Part shown: in pieces, positions 20,319-29,107 of the stretch
Numbering within the stretch: position 1 is the stretch's first letter
How the letters are laid out: each line of letters starts with the position of its first letter
NCBI GenBank assembly: GCA_030160035.1
Contig: BSNO01000001.1
Span: 1,488,001-1,552,000 of the forward strand
DNA from: Rhizobium albus
Lineage (GTDB): Bacteria; Pseudomonadota; Alphaproteobacteria; Rhizobiales; Rhizobiaceae
Length of the DNA stretch: 64,000 nt
Direction of reading: 5' to 3'
The notes under the pieces: generated by a model
What the model was told of the DNA's origin: nothing
The model's database searches: none
The model's input: the letters and a program-made list of their open reading frames with translations, nothing else
Made by a program: the position numbers and the translations under genes

Positions 20319-21335
20319 TCAGCGCGGCGCATCCCCGAATTTCTGGCGCCATGTGGGCAGGACGTCGCCCACGGCAGGCGTTGCGGCATAGACGCCGCGC
20401 GCGATGGCGCGGGCCATGGTGGCCGATGCGGCAGCACAGAGCGCGATCGCGTCGATATTGGCAAAGGCGCGACCGCTCGTGCCGGTGGCAAGCGCGAAGA
20501 CGAGGTCGCCATCCATCGGTGTGTGGGCCGGCCAAATGGCGCGGGCGAAGCCGTCATGGGCGGCACTCGCCAGGCGCTTCGCTTCAGCCTTGGTCAGCAC
20601 GGCGTCGGTGGCAATTACCGCGATCGTGGTGGCACCGCCGGGCTCGTGTGTGCCGAGCTTGGTGATGATATGGTCGGCATCTTGCGGCACGGTGGCGGGC
20701 AGGCCGAGGCCGCCGAATTCGACATTCTTTTCGAACGGCGCTGCCAGGAAATGGCCCTGATCGCCGAACCCGACGGAGCCGACGGCATTGACGGCGACGA
20801 GCGCGGCGATGGTCGTGCCATCGGACATGACGGTGGATGCCGTGCCTAGCCCACCCTTCAGGCCGGCCGTAAGCGCGCCGACGCCGGCACCTGCGGAGCC
20901 GATGGCAAAGGTCTTTGCGGCAGCTTGTGCGGCATCATAGCCGAGCTCGCGGTAGGGCGGGTAGCGGCCCCAGGCCTTGTCGCCGCCATTCATCAGATCG
21001 AACAGGATGGCGGCCGGCACGATCGGTATGCGGTGATCGCCAACGGCAAAGCCGCGCCCCGTTTCACGCAGGCGCGCCTGGACGCCCGAGGCTGCATCGA
21101 GCCCAAAGGCGGAGCCGCCGGACAACACGATCGCATCAACCGCGGCAACAGTGTTTTCGGGCTCGAGGAGATCGGTTTCGCGCGTGCCGGGCGCGCCGCC
21201 GAGGATCTTGACCGCGGCGGTGGCGGGCCGATCGGAGACGACGACAGTGACGCCCGATTTCAGGCGATGATCTTCGGCATTGCCGACGAGCAGGCCCGAA
21301 ACATCCGTCAAACTGTTGGTCGAGCCGGGGCGCAT
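20319..21335 (-). CDS. P1-family (DmpA/S58-like) peptidase
   Basis: A 338-residue N-terminal-nucleophile-type hydrolase. Visible: NSLTDVSGLLVGNAED at the start, VLSGGSAFGLDAASG near residue 75, and the region around VAVNAVGSVG (about 180) where members cleave themselves into two chains. The family includes aminopeptidases and nylon-oligomer hydrolases. The exact self-cleavage residue cannot be fixed by eye. It starts five bases after the stop of the binding-protein gene, so the two form an operon; the ligand may be a peptide or amide. Confidence 0.85.
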   Translation of the reverse strand: MRPGSTNSLTDVSGLLVGNAEDHRLKSGVTVVVSDRPATAAVKILGGAPGTRETDLLEPENTVAAVDAIVLSGGSAFGLDAASGVQARLRETGRGFAVGDHRIPIVPAAILFDLMNGGDKAWGRYPPYRELGYDAAQAAAKTFAIGSAGAGVGALTAGLKGGLGTASTVMSDGTTIAALVAVNAVGSVGFGDQGHFLAAPFEKNVEFGGLGLPATVPQDADHIITKLGTHEPGGATTIAVIATDAVLTKAEAKRLASAAHDGFARAIWPAHTPMDGDLVFALATGTSGRAFANIDAIALCAAASATMARAIARGVYAATPAVGDVLPTWRQKFGDAPR

Positions 21336-21340
21336 GGTGT

Positions 21341-22480
21341 CTACCGACTTGCGCGCTCGGTGCCATCGAGCGGCACGAGGCGGCCATTCTGCGAAATGCG
21401 CAGCACGTAAGGTGCCTCGTCGGACTGGTCGGTGCCGAATTCGACCGGTCCGATTGTTGTCGCGAAGGTTTCCGTACGCAGCGTCTCGGCGAGGTCCGTT
21501 CCGGTGCTCGATGCCAGAGCCTTGGCGACGGCAGCGATTTCGGCGGCGGCGTAGATGGGCAGCAGATAGGCGTCGTCGGCGCGGCGGTCGAGATCGTCGC
21601 GCTCGCGCAGCAGTGTTTCAATGGCCTCGATGGCGCCGGCTGCTTCGTCGTCGGGTGCCGGGCGTTCGGCGACCATCGCCAGCACGCCGTCGGGAAGCGG
21701 GGTTGCGCCATCGGCAGCCTGGAGCGCATCGCCGCCCATGAAGGTGAGGTTCAGACCTGCCTGAGCGGCATCGCGCGCCATGATCGCGACATCGGCCCGG
21801 TCGCCACCGACGAAGACGTGGCTGACGCCGGCAGCGGCGAGCCGCCGGACGAGGCCGAATTGCAGCTCCTCGGCGGGACGGTAATTGTCGATGAAGCTCG
21901 GCGTGATGCCGCCTTGCTCCAGTTCAAGCCGCACCGTTTCGGCAAGATCGCGGCCGTAGATCGTGCCGTCTTCGATCAGCGCGAAGGGCTCGTCCGACCA
22001 GCGCGCGGCAATGGCTTGCGCGATTGCCGTCGCTTCCGCTTCGGCTGAAGGCGCGATGCGAAAGAGCGGCCACCCGCCGGCCAGCGCATCTTCCATGACG
22101 ATGCCGGCTCGCAGGCTGACGCTGATTGCCGGAATGTCGGCATCGGCCAGGATCGGCATCACCTGATTGACCGTCTCGGCACAGAAGAGGCCGATGACGG
22201 CATCGACATCGGAGTCGACCATGAGTTCGGCTGCACCTGCCGCATTCGCATCGCTGCAGGGTTCGACCGCATCGATGATGGCGACCGACAGATTGGTGTG
22301 GGAGGTCGCAAAGGCATCGAGCGCGATGCCTGCCTGTTCGCCGATGATCGCGAGCGTGCCATCGGTCGGCGCGATAAGGCCGAGGCGGAGTTCCTCAGCG
22401 CTTGCGGCCGCAGGCAGCATCGCGACCGCCACGGCGAGCGCGACTGCCTGACCCGAGCTTTTGGCTACGGCTTTCACCAC
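21341..22480 (-). CDS. Periplasmic binding protein, branched-chain amino acid (Peripla_BP_6) type
   Basis: A 379-residue protein, starting with GTG at 22480 (or the next GTG) behind a purine-rich site; the longer frame lacks a signal. The signal peptide ends near AAASAEE. The mature part opens with LRLGLIAPTDGTLAIIGEQ, the pattern of LivJ-type receptors. No permease or ATPase genes are adjacent. It is coupled to the P1 peptidase, an unusual partner. It may have a sensory or scavenging role. Confidence 0.8.
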   Translation of the reverse strand: MVKAVAKSSGQAVALAVAVAMLPAAASAEELRLGLIAPTDGTLAIIGEQAGIALDAFATSHTNLSVAIIDAVEPCSDANAAGAAELMVDSDVDAVIGLFCAETVNQVMPILADADIPAISVSLRAGIVMEDALAGGWPLFRIAPSAEAEATAIAQAIAARWSDEPFALIEDGTIYGRDLAETVRLELEQGGITPSFIDNYRPAEELQFGLVRRLAAAGVSHVFVGGDRADVAIMARDAAQAGLNLTFMGGDALQAADGATPLPDGVLAMVAERPAPDDEAAGAIEAIETLLRERDDLDRRADDAYLLPIYAAAEIAAVAKALASSTGTDLAETLRTETFATTIGPVEFGTDQSDEAPYVLRISQNGRLVPLDGTERASR

Positions 22481-22716
22481 GAGGTTCGTCCCTTCGCAAT
22501 CCCAGCCTGATGTGTAGACGCAAGGCGCCGCCGTTCCAACATCAAATAGCGTCCTGACATGCTTAGCTTGAGCCCGCATGTGCGATGCGCGGATTGACGA
22601 CGACGCCGTCAAAGGCGCAAGAGCGGTCCTGTAATTGCGTCATTCACCGCCTATGTAAAAGGAGCGGGCGCGCGCGGCTCGTGCCTGCCTGCCACAAACG
22701 TTTCTCGAGGTTCCTG

Positions 22717-23211
22717 GTGCTTCACAAGCAGTCGATCACGCCCGAAGACTATCGCGAAGCCATGAGCCGGTTCGCCGGGCATGTGCATGTGGTGACGGCG
22801 GAGCTCGACGGCGTCAAACGCGGCATGACGGCGACGGCGTGCTGCTCGGTGTCCGATGCGCCGCCAACGGTGCTGGTCTGCATCAACCGCACGAACCCGC
22901 GCAACGAGACGTTCTTCAATGCCGGTTCCTTCGCGATCAACACGCTGGCGATCGATCACGTGCCGGTCGCCAATGCCTTTTCCGGCTTTGCCGATATGAC
23001 GGACGAAGAGCGGTTTTCGGTCGGTACGTGGGACACGATCACGACAGGGGCGCCGACGCTTGGCGATGCGCGCGCGGTCTTCGACTGTCGCGTGCTCGAA
23101 CTAAAGCCCATGTCGACGCATATGGTGGTGTTCGGGCAGGTTGTCGGCCTGAGGCTCGGCGAACACAGGCCGGCTCTCATCTATCTCGACCGGAAGTACC
23201 GGGACCTCTGA
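22717..23211 (+). CDS. Flavin reductase-like FMN-binding protein
   Basis: A 164-residue member of the flavin reductase (RutF/HpaC) family. Visible: FAGHVHVVTAEL, RGMTATACCSVSDAPPTVLVCIN and FAINTLAIDH, which form the split-barrel FMN site. Start chosen at GTG 22717, which has GAGG six bases before it. It could supply reduced flavin to a monooxygenase, none of which is in the window. It directly precedes the Mo-enzyme maturation genes by 17 bases and may be co-transcribed. Confidence 0.85.
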   Translation: MLHKQSITPEDYREAMSRFAGHVHVVTAELDGVKRGMTATACCSVSDAPPTVLVCINRTNPRNETFFNAGSFAINTLAIDHVPVANAFSGFADMTDEERFSVGTWDTITTGAPTLGDARAVFDCRVLELKPMSTHMVVFGQVVGLRLGEHRPALIYLDRKYRDL

Positions 23212-23228
23212 GGAGCCTTGGAGACGCC

Positions 23229-24152
23229 ATGTCCGACGCACACGCCATTCCCGCCTCTATCGACGAGACGCTGACGCTGCTCAATGCCAATGACTACGTT
23301 GCCGGGCGCGATCTGGCGACGGTGGTGTTTCTGGCGCTGAAGATGAAGCGGCCGCTGTTCCTGGAAGGCGAGGCGGGCGTCGGCAAGACGGAAATCGCCA
23401 AGGTGCTGGCCAAGGGCCTCGACCGGCCGCTGATTCGGCTGCAGTGCTACGAAGGCCTCGATGTCGCCTCGGCCGTCTACGAGTGGAACTATCCGGCGCA
23501 GATGCTCGAAATCCGCATGGCGGAAGCGACGGGCGGCACCGACAGGAGTGCGATCGAGAAGGGCATCTTCTCCGACAAGTTCCTGATCCGACGCCCCGTG
23601 CTGCAGGCGCTGGAGGCCAAGGAAGGTCGTGCGCCGGTGTTCCTCATCGACGAGCTCGACCGGACCGACGAGGCCTTCGAGGCGTTTCTGCTCGAGGTGT
23701 TGTCCGACTATCAGGTCACGATCCCGGAGATCGGGACGATCAAGGCGGACGAGCCGCCGATCGTGATCATCACGACGAACCGGACGCGCGAGATCCACGA
23801 CGCACTGAAGCGCCGCTGTCTCTATCATTGGGTGGATTATCCCAATGCCGAGCGCGAGCTCGAGATCGTGCGGCGCAAGGTGCCGAACTGCAATGCGGAT
23901 CTGTCGCGCCAGGTGGTGGCCTATGTGCAGAAGCTGCGCACCATCGATCTCTTCAAGAATCCGGGCGTTGCCGAGACGATCGATTGGGCGAGCGCGCTGA
24001 CCGAACTCGATCGCATGGCGCTCGACCCGCAGACCGTGTCCGATACGCTCGGCACGCTGTTGAAATACCAGGAAGACATTGCGCGGATCGGCACCGGCGA
24101 AGGCCGCAAGATCCTCGACGAGGTGAAGGCGGGCCTGGCCGCGGCGGAGTGA
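23229..24152 (+). CDS. MoxR-type AAA+ ATPase (CoxD-like)
   Basis: A 307-residue AAA+ ATPase with Walker A GEAGVGKTE (about residues 43-51), Walker B VFLIDELDR (about 141) and the sensor region IITTNRTREI. MoxR ATPases work with VWA proteins as a chaperone pair; CoxD helps assemble the Mo/Cu site of CO dehydrogenase. The VWA gene follows immediately, and XdhC and MobA-like genes come next. That context assigns it to Mo-hydroxylase maturation. Confidence 0.9.
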   Translation: MSDAHAIPASIDETLTLLNANDYVAGRDLATVVFLALKMKRPLFLEGEAGVGKTEIAKVLAKGLDRPLIRLQCYEGLDVASAVYEWNYPAQMLEIRMAEATGGTDRSAIEKGIFSDKFLIRRPVLQALEAKEGRAPVFLIDELDRTDEAFEAFLLEVLSDYQVTIPEIGTIKADEPPIVIITTNRTREIHDALKRRCLYHWVDYPNAERELEIVRRKVPNCNADLSRQVVAYVQKLRTIDLFKNPGVAETIDWASALTELDRMALDPQTVSDTLGTLLKYQEDIARIGTGEGRKILDEVKAGLAAAE

Positions 24153-24157
24153 GCGCG

Positions 24158-25417
24158 ATGGTCACCGATCTTGAGACCATGAAGCTGAGCACGACGGACG
24201 CCTTTGACGGGCGGCTTGCCGACAACATCGTGTATTTCGCGCGCACGCTGCGCAAGGCCGGCATGCGCGTCGGCCCTGCGGCCGTGACCGATGCGATCGA
24301 GGCGGTGAAGACGGCCGGCGTCGGCGATCGCGACGATTTCTACTGGGTGCTGCATTCGGTGCTGGTCAACCGGCACGAGGATCATGTGATATTCGACGAG
24401 GCCTTCCGCCTCTATTGGCGGTCGCGCGACCTCGTCGAGAAGATGATCGCGATGTTCTCGCCGGTCGCGCCCGACATGCGCGAACGCCAGAAGCTGAAGG
24501 CCGGTGAAACCCGCGTTTCGCAGGCGCTGTTCGAGGGGCACGAGAAGGCCCGCCCGCCGGAAGAAAAACCCGAAATCGAGGTGGATGCGCGCTTCTCATC
24601 GTCCGGCAACGAGGTGTTGCGCAAGACCGATTTCGCGCAGATGACGGCGCCGGAAATCGCGCGCGCCAAGAAGGCGCTTGCCGACCTCGTGCTGCCGGAC
24701 GACCGGGTGGTGACGCGGCGGTTCCGGCCGACGCACCGGCCGGGGCGGATCGATCCGCGTGCGACCATGCGGGGCGCGCTGCGAAGCGGCGGCGAACTGA
24801 TCCTGCCGGCCTACCGGCATCGGCGCGAGGTGCATCCGCCGCTCGTGGTTCTCGCCGATATTTCCGGATCGATGAGCCAGTACACAAGAATATTCCTGCA
24901 TTTCCTTCACGTGCTGACGGAGCGCCGCCGGCGGGTGCACACCTTTCTCTTCGGCACGCGGCTGACGAATGTGACGCGGCAAATGCGCCACAAGGATCCC
25001 GACGAGGCGCTGGCGGAATGCGCGGACGCCGTGAAGGACTGGCAGGGCGGGACGCGGATCGCGACGACGCTTGCCGAATTCAACCGGCTCTGGGGCCGGC
25101 GCGTGCTCGGCCAGGGTGCGGTGGTGTTGATCATCACCGACGGGCTGGAGCGCGACGGCACCGACGATCTTTCCCGCGAGATGGACCGGCTTCACCGATC
25201 CTGCCGGCGGTTGATCTGGCTGAACCCGCTTCTGCGCTTCGACGGGTTCGAACCGCGCGCCCGCGGCGTGCAGGCGATGCTGCCGCATGTGGACGAATTC
25301 CGCGCGGTGCACAATCTGGACGCGATCAGCGGGCTGGTGGCAGCGCTTGGTGCCGGCAAGAGCCGCGATGCGGACCCGAGGCGTTTCATGACCGCAAGGC
25401 GATCCGCCGCGGCCTGA
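24158..25417 (+). CDS. VWA-domain protein, CoxE family
   Basis: A 419-residue partner of the MoxR ATPase. The C-terminal half has a von Willebrand A fold with the metal-ion site DISGSMS (about residue 237) and a later TDGLERDG. The N-terminal half is the charged CoxE domain. Start at ATG 24158 behind GGAG is preferred; a GTG at 24149 overlaps the moxR stop. Acts in the cytosol on the immature Mo enzyme. Confidence 0.9.
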   Translation: MVTDLETMKLSTTDAFDGRLADNIVYFARTLRKAGMRVGPAAVTDAIEAVKTAGVGDRDDFYWVLHSVLVNRHEDHVIFDEAFRLYWRSRDLVEKMIAMFSPVAPDMRERQKLKAGETRVSQALFEGHEKARPPEEKPEIEVDARFSSSGNEVLRKTDFAQMTAPEIARAKKALADLVLPDDRVVTRRFRPTHRPGRIDPRATMRGALRSGGELILPAYRHRREVHPPLVVLADISGSMSQYTRIFLHFLHVLTERRRRVHTFLFGTRLTNVTRQMRHKDPDEALAECADAVKDWQGGTRIATTLAEFNRLWGRRVLGQGAVVLIITDGLERDGTDDLSREMDRLHRSCRRLIWLNPLLRFDGFEPRARGVQAMLPHVDEFRAVHNLDAISGLVAALGAGKSRDADPRRFMTARRSAAA

Positions 25418-25433
25418 ACGAGGAGATGTGACG

Positions 25434-25793
25434 ATGATGACGCAATCCATAGAACTGGCTGCAGTGCCGTCCGCCGTGCTCGCCGACGATCCGCTGGTGA
25501 TCGCCGAGGGCTGGGCGAAAGAGGGGCGTTCGGTTGCCGTTGCGACGGTCGTCGAAACATGGGGCTCCGCGCCACGTCCGGTGGGAAGCCATCTGGTGAT
25601 CGATGGCGAAGGCAACTTCGAAGGGTCGGTGTCCGGCGGCTGCGTCGAGGGTGCGGTCGTCTCCGAAGCTCTGGACGTGATTTCCGCGGGCGCGCCGCGG
25701 ATGCTGGAATTCGGCGTTGCCGACGAGACCGCATGGCGCGTCGGGCTTTCCTGCGGCGGACGCATTCGCGTCTATGTCGAAAAATTGGGCTGA
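25434..25793 (+). CDS. XdhC/CoxI N-terminal domain protein (stand-alone)
   Basis: A 119-residue protein that equals the N-terminal domain of XdhC/CoxI chaperones. Visible: VATVVETWGSAPRPVGSHLVI and the conserved cysteine motif SVSGGCVEGAV. XdhC binds molybdenum cofactor and helps sulfurate it before insertion in xanthine-oxidase-family enzymes. GAGGAG precedes the ATG by 8 bases. The C-terminal domain is encoded as a separate gene 6 bases downstream. Confidence 0.9.
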   Translation: MMTQSIELAAVPSAVLADDPLVIAEGWAKEGRSVAVATVVETWGSAPRPVGSHLVIDGEGNFEGSVSGGCVEGAVVSEALDVISAGAPRMLEFGVADETAWRVGLSCGGRIRVYVEKLG

Positions 25794-25799
25794 ACGGCC

Positions 25800-26510
25800 G
25801 TGGAACAGACACTTCTGCAGGATTTGAACGCGGAACGGCAGGCGCGCCGCGCCGTGATCCGTCTGACGGCACTGGACGGTTCCGACGACCGGCTCGTTCG
25901 CGAAGGCGAGACGATCGAAGGGCCACTGGCATCGATCGTGGAAGCCGCATTTCGGCGCGGAACGTCGCGCATCGAGGAGGTGTACGGCACGAGCTACTTC
26001 CTCAACGTTCATGTACCGCCGCCGCGCATCGTGGTGATCGGCGCGGTCCACATCAGCCAGGCGTTGGCGCCCATGGCTGCGATCGCCGGCTACGATCTGA
26101 CGATCATCGATCCGCGCACGGCCTTCGCGACGCCGGAGCGTTTCGAAGGCACAGCGCTCTTTGCCGATTGGCCCGAGGACGTGCTGAAGGATGCGCCGCT
26201 CGATCGATACACGGCGCTCGTCGCCGTCACGCACGATCCGAAGATCGACGATTATCCGATCCAGGCGGCGCTCAAGGCCGGCTGCTTCTATGTGGGTGCG
26301 CTCGGGAGCCGGAAAACGCACGGCAAACGCCTGGAACGTCTGGGCGAGGCGGGTGTGAGCGAGGACGTGGCTGCCCGCATCAAGGCGCCGATCGGGCTCG
26401 ACATCGGTGCGGCGAGCCCCGGCGAGATCGCCGTGGCAATCCTCGGCGAGATCATCGAAAGCCTGCGCCGGCGGCCACTCGTGGGGCCTTCCGGATCAAC
26501 GGGCGGATGA
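25800..26510 (+). CDS. XdhC Rossmann (C-terminal) domain protein
   Basis: A 236-residue protein with a GTG start. Residues from about 75 form the XdhC_C Rossmann fold: PRIVVIGAVHISQALAPMA, then TALVAVTHDPKIDD and FYVGALGSRKTHGKR. The usual dinucleotide motif GAGH appears as GAVH. It likely pairs with the N-terminal domain protein encoded just upstream to rebuild a whole XdhC. Confidence 0.9.
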   Translation: MEQTLLQDLNAERQARRAVIRLTALDGSDDRLVREGETIEGPLASIVEAAFRRGTSRIEEVYGTSYFLNVHVPPPRIVVIGAVHISQALAPMAAIAGYDLTIIDPRTAFATPERFEGTALFADWPEDVLKDAPLDRYTALVAVTHDPKIDDYPIQAALKAGCFYVGALGSRKTHGKRLERLGEAGVSEDVAARIKAPIGLDIGAASPGEIAVAILGEIIESLRRRPLVGPSGSTGG

Positions 26511-26513
26511 GCC

Positions 26514-28130
26514 ATGCGTTTTGCTGAGCTGCCCATCGACGAGGCCGAAGATGCGCTTCTCGCCCATTCGGTCAAGCAGGGTGCGGTGCGGCTGCGCAAG
26601 GGCCACCGGCTGACGGCGCAGGACGTTGCAGACCTCGATGCAGCCGGCGTTTCAACGGTCTTTGCGGTGACGCTCGATGCGGGCGACGAACCGGAGGATG
26701 CGGCTGCGGCACGGCTCGGAGCGGCGCTCCACGCCGATAATGTGGCGATCGGCGAGGCGGCGACGGGACGCGTCAACATCTTTGCCGCGGCTGCCGGGCT
26801 CTTCCGGGTCGAGGCGCCGGCCGTCGATGCGCTGAACCGGGTCGATCCGGCCATCACCTTCGCTTGCCTGAAGGACCGCAGCCCGGTGAATGCCGGCGAC
26901 ATGGTCGCGACGATCAAGATCATTCCGCTTGCCGTTGCCGGGCCGGCGCTCGCCGAAGCGACGATGGCGATCGCCCATGCCGGACTGATCGGGGTGACGC
27001 CGTTCCGCGCTGCCAAGGTGGGTCTCATCGCAACCACGCTGCCGAGCCTGAAGCCGAGCGTGATGGACAAGACGCGGGGCTTGCTCGAAGCGCGGCTGAG
27101 ACCATCCGGCAGCACGCTTCTTAGTGAAAAACGCGTGGCGCATGAAACCGGCGCGGTCGCCGCTGCTCTCCGCGAGACGGCGGACCCTGTCGACATTCTC
27201 ATCGTGTTCGGTGCTTCGGCCGTCGCGGATCCTCACGATGTGATCCCTGAGGCGATCCGGCAGGTGGGAGGTGTCGTCGAGGCTGTCGGCATGCCGGTCG
27301 ATCCCGGCAATCTGCTGGTTTTAGGCGCGATCGCGGGCAAGCCGGTGATCGGTGCGCCGGGCTGCGCGCGCAGCCCCAAGGAAAACGGGTTCGATTGGGT
27401 GCTGGCGCGCATCCTCGCGGGCGAGACAGTGACGCGTGCGGATATCGCCGGGATGGGCGTCGGGGGTCTGCTGACGGAGATCGCAAGCAGGCCGCAGCCG
27501 CGGATCCCACGGACCCAGGCGTCGCTGCCGACGGTCGGTGGCGTTCTGCTTGCGGCCGGCAAGGCAAGTCGCATGGGCATCGACGGGGCGCACAAGCTTC
27601 TGGCGGAGTTCGACGGCGAAGCGCTCGTGCGGCGTACGGCCCGGGCGGGACTCAATGCCGGCCTGACGCCGATGATCGCCGTGACCGGCCACCGCGCCGG
27701 CGAGGTGGAGGCGGCACTCGCCGGCCTCGATCTGACAACGCTCAACAACGCGGCATTCGCGAGCGGCATGGCGTCCTCGCTGAAGGCCGGGATCGCTGCG
27801 CTCGGCGGTGAGGTGGGTGGTGCCATTATCCTTTTGGCCGACATGCCGGGGATAGGCCCCGGCGAAATCGGCACGCTCGTCGATGCTTTTCAGCACGCCG
27901 GCGGCGAAGCGATCGTGCGGGCGGCGAGCGGCGAAAAGCGGGGAAACCCCGTCATACTTCCACGCTCGACCTTCGATGCCGTTCTGGCGCTCGAAGGCGA
28001 TGTGGGTGCGCGCCAGATCGTGGAGACGAGCGGACTTCACATCATCGATGTCGATATCGGGCAGGCGGCACAGCTCGACGTGGACACGCCGGAAGCGGTC
28101 GCCGCCGCCGGTGGCGTGCTCAAGGCCTGA
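26514..28130 (+). CDS. Fusion of MoeA-like molybdopterin-binding and MobA-like nucleotidyltransferase domains
   Basis: A 538-residue fusion. Residues 1 to about 335 form a MoeA/MogA-like molybdopterin-binding region (DILIVFGASAVADPHD; VIGAPGCARSPKENGFD). Residues from about 343 form a MobA/MocA nucleotidyltransferase: GGVLLAAGKASRMG, the nucleotide loop, and LLADMPGIGPGE near 440. Such fusions insert Mo and add CMP to make molybdopterin cytosine dinucleotide, the cofactor of CO-dehydrogenase-type enzymes. It ends the maturation cluster. Its end overlaps the DUF2256 gene on the other strand by 11 bases. Confidence 0.9.
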   Translation: MRFAELPIDEAEDALLAHSVKQGAVRLRKGHRLTAQDVADLDAAGVSTVFAVTLDAGDEPEDAAAARLGAALHADNVAIGEAATGRVNIFAAAAGLFRVEAPAVDALNRVDPAITFACLKDRSPVNAGDMVATIKIIPLAVAGPALAEATMAIAHAGLIGVTPFRAAKVGLIATTLPSLKPSVMDKTRGLLEARLRPSGSTLLSEKRVAHETGAVAAALRETADPVDILIVFGASAVADPHDVIPEAIRQVGGVVEAVGMPVDPGNLLVLGAIAGKPVIGAPGCARSPKENGFDWVLARILAGETVTRADIAGMGVGGLLTEIASRPQPRIPRTQASLPTVGGVLLAAGKASRMGIDGAHKLLAEFDGEALVRRTARAGLNAGLTPMIAVTGHRAGEVEAALAGLDLTTLNNAAFASGMASSLKAGIAALGGEVGGAIILLADMPGIGPGEIGTLVDAFQHAGGEAIVRAASGEKRGNPVILPRSTFDAVLALEGDVGARQIVETSGLHIIDVDIGQAAQLDVDTPEAVAAAGGVLKA

Positions 28131-28290
28131 GGGCCGGCTTGGCGTCCGTTGGCCGGTTGCGCAGGCAGCGTTCGGAACAGTAGCGAACCTCGTCCCAGGT
28201 CTTTGCCCAGCTCTTGCGCCAGACCATCGGCCGGCCGCAGGCCTGGCAGGGCTTTTCCGGCAGGTCGGATTTCTTGCGCATCTTCGCCAT
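28120..28290 (-). CDS. DUF2256 zinc-ribbon-like small protein
   Basis: A 56-residue protein with the DUF2256 pattern: LPEKPCQACGRPMVWRKSW, then VRYCSERC, giving four cysteines placed as a small zinc-binding fold. Start at 28290 (MAKMRKK) removes an upstream extension that overlaps the TfoX-N gene on the other strand. Function unknown. It is convergent with, and overlaps by 11 bases, the molybdopterin fusion gene. Confidence 0.85.
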   Translation of the reverse strand: MAKMRKKSDLPEKPCQACGRPMVWRKSWAKTWDEVRYCSERCLRNRPTDAKPALRP

Positions 28291-28338
28291 CGCGTAGAAG
28301 ATAAAAGCCGCATGCGGCACTTCAAGCGAGGCACGATC

Positions 28339-28689
28339 ATGGATCAGGTCGATATCGAGGAATTCTTCGCGCCGATAGGCCCGGTGCGGGTTCGATCGAT
28401 GTTCGGCGGCAAGGGCATCTATGCCGAGGGCCGTATCATCGCGCTCGAAGTGAATGGCGACCTGTTGCTGAAAGCGGACGCAGAAAGCGCGCCCCGGTTC
28501 GCGGAGGCGGGCGCGACGCAATGGGTCTATGCGGGCCGGCCGGGCCGCAAGGCCATTGCGATGCCCTACTGGTCAGTGCCCGAAGATGCGCTGGATGACA
28601 TCGATGCCCGGGCCGAATGGCTGGGCCTCGCGATCGAGGCGGCGGAGCGGTCCGAGCGCGCGAAGCGGCGTCGGACGCCGCAGCTCTAG
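28339..28689 (+). CDS. TfoX N-terminal domain protein
   Basis: A 116-residue protein matching the TfoX N-domain: the typical opening region VRVRSMFGGKGIYAEGRIIAL, then LLLKAD and AIAMPYWSVPED. The start at 28339 has GAGG seven bases upstream. In competent gammaproteobacteria full-length TfoX regulates competence; stand-alone N-domains have no known role. The tail is very basic (RSERAKRRR). Confidence 0.88.
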   Translation: MDQVDIEEFFAPIGPVRVRSMFGGKGIYAEGRIIALEVNGDLLLKADAESAPRFAEAGATQWVYAGRPGRKAIAMPYWSVPEDALDDIDARAEWLGLAIEAAERSERAKRRRTPQL

Positions 28690-28817
28690 CCTTCCAGCCC
28701 GAGATTCATTTTTTGTTCACTATCGGCAAAGCTGACGGCGCGGCTTGAAGAAACGCGGTTTACATGAGAACAAAAACAGAACATAGTGGGATCAGATAAG
28801 GAAAAGGAGATATCCAG

Positions 28818-28901
28818 ATGATCATGCTTCGTGATGTTGCCGCCTTCGCCTCCATGTCTGTCTTCATTGCCGGCTTTTCCATCATCCTCATGGCGGTATG
28901 A
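28818..28901 (+). CDS. 27-residue single-pass membrane peptide
   Basis: A short frame with AAAGGAGA placed 7 bases before the ATG, one of the best ribosome binding sites in the window. The product starts MIMLRDVAAF and continues with a hydrophobic helix from about residue 8 to the end. The layout (short charged start, one transmembrane helix, immediate stop) suits a small membrane protein that modulates a larger partner. It is 128 bases after the TfoX-N gene and 206 before dnaE; the gap to dnaE holds only a 7-base hairpin near 29047-29064. Confidence 0.6.
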   Translation: MIMLRDVAAFASMSVFIAGFSIILMAV

Positions 28902-29107
28902 CCAGCATACCCCGTTGCTAACCCTCTTCAGGCGGCTGATGCCTGTGGATGGTGGGGACAAGTTTTACGGATGGCGGTTTGCGCCCTCCGTGGGTGGACA
29001 GGCCTCGTCCACATGCCGACTATCGGGAGGGCGATTCTGTTCAATTGCGTGGCCATCGCCACGCCTGACTGCGCCTGACGATTTCCTGAGAAGACGGATT
29101 TTGCGAT

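Noticed and set aside
22594-22612. TTGACG-N7-CGTCAA inverted repeat between the binding protein and flavin reductase genes
   Set aside because: Short arms in a GC-rich region; too weak to list as an operator, and no matching -10 is at the right distance for a promoter.
29047-29064. GCGTGGC/GCCACGC hairpin upstream of dnaE
   Set aside because: Only seven pairs with no T-run and no other support; could be chance in GC-rich DNA.
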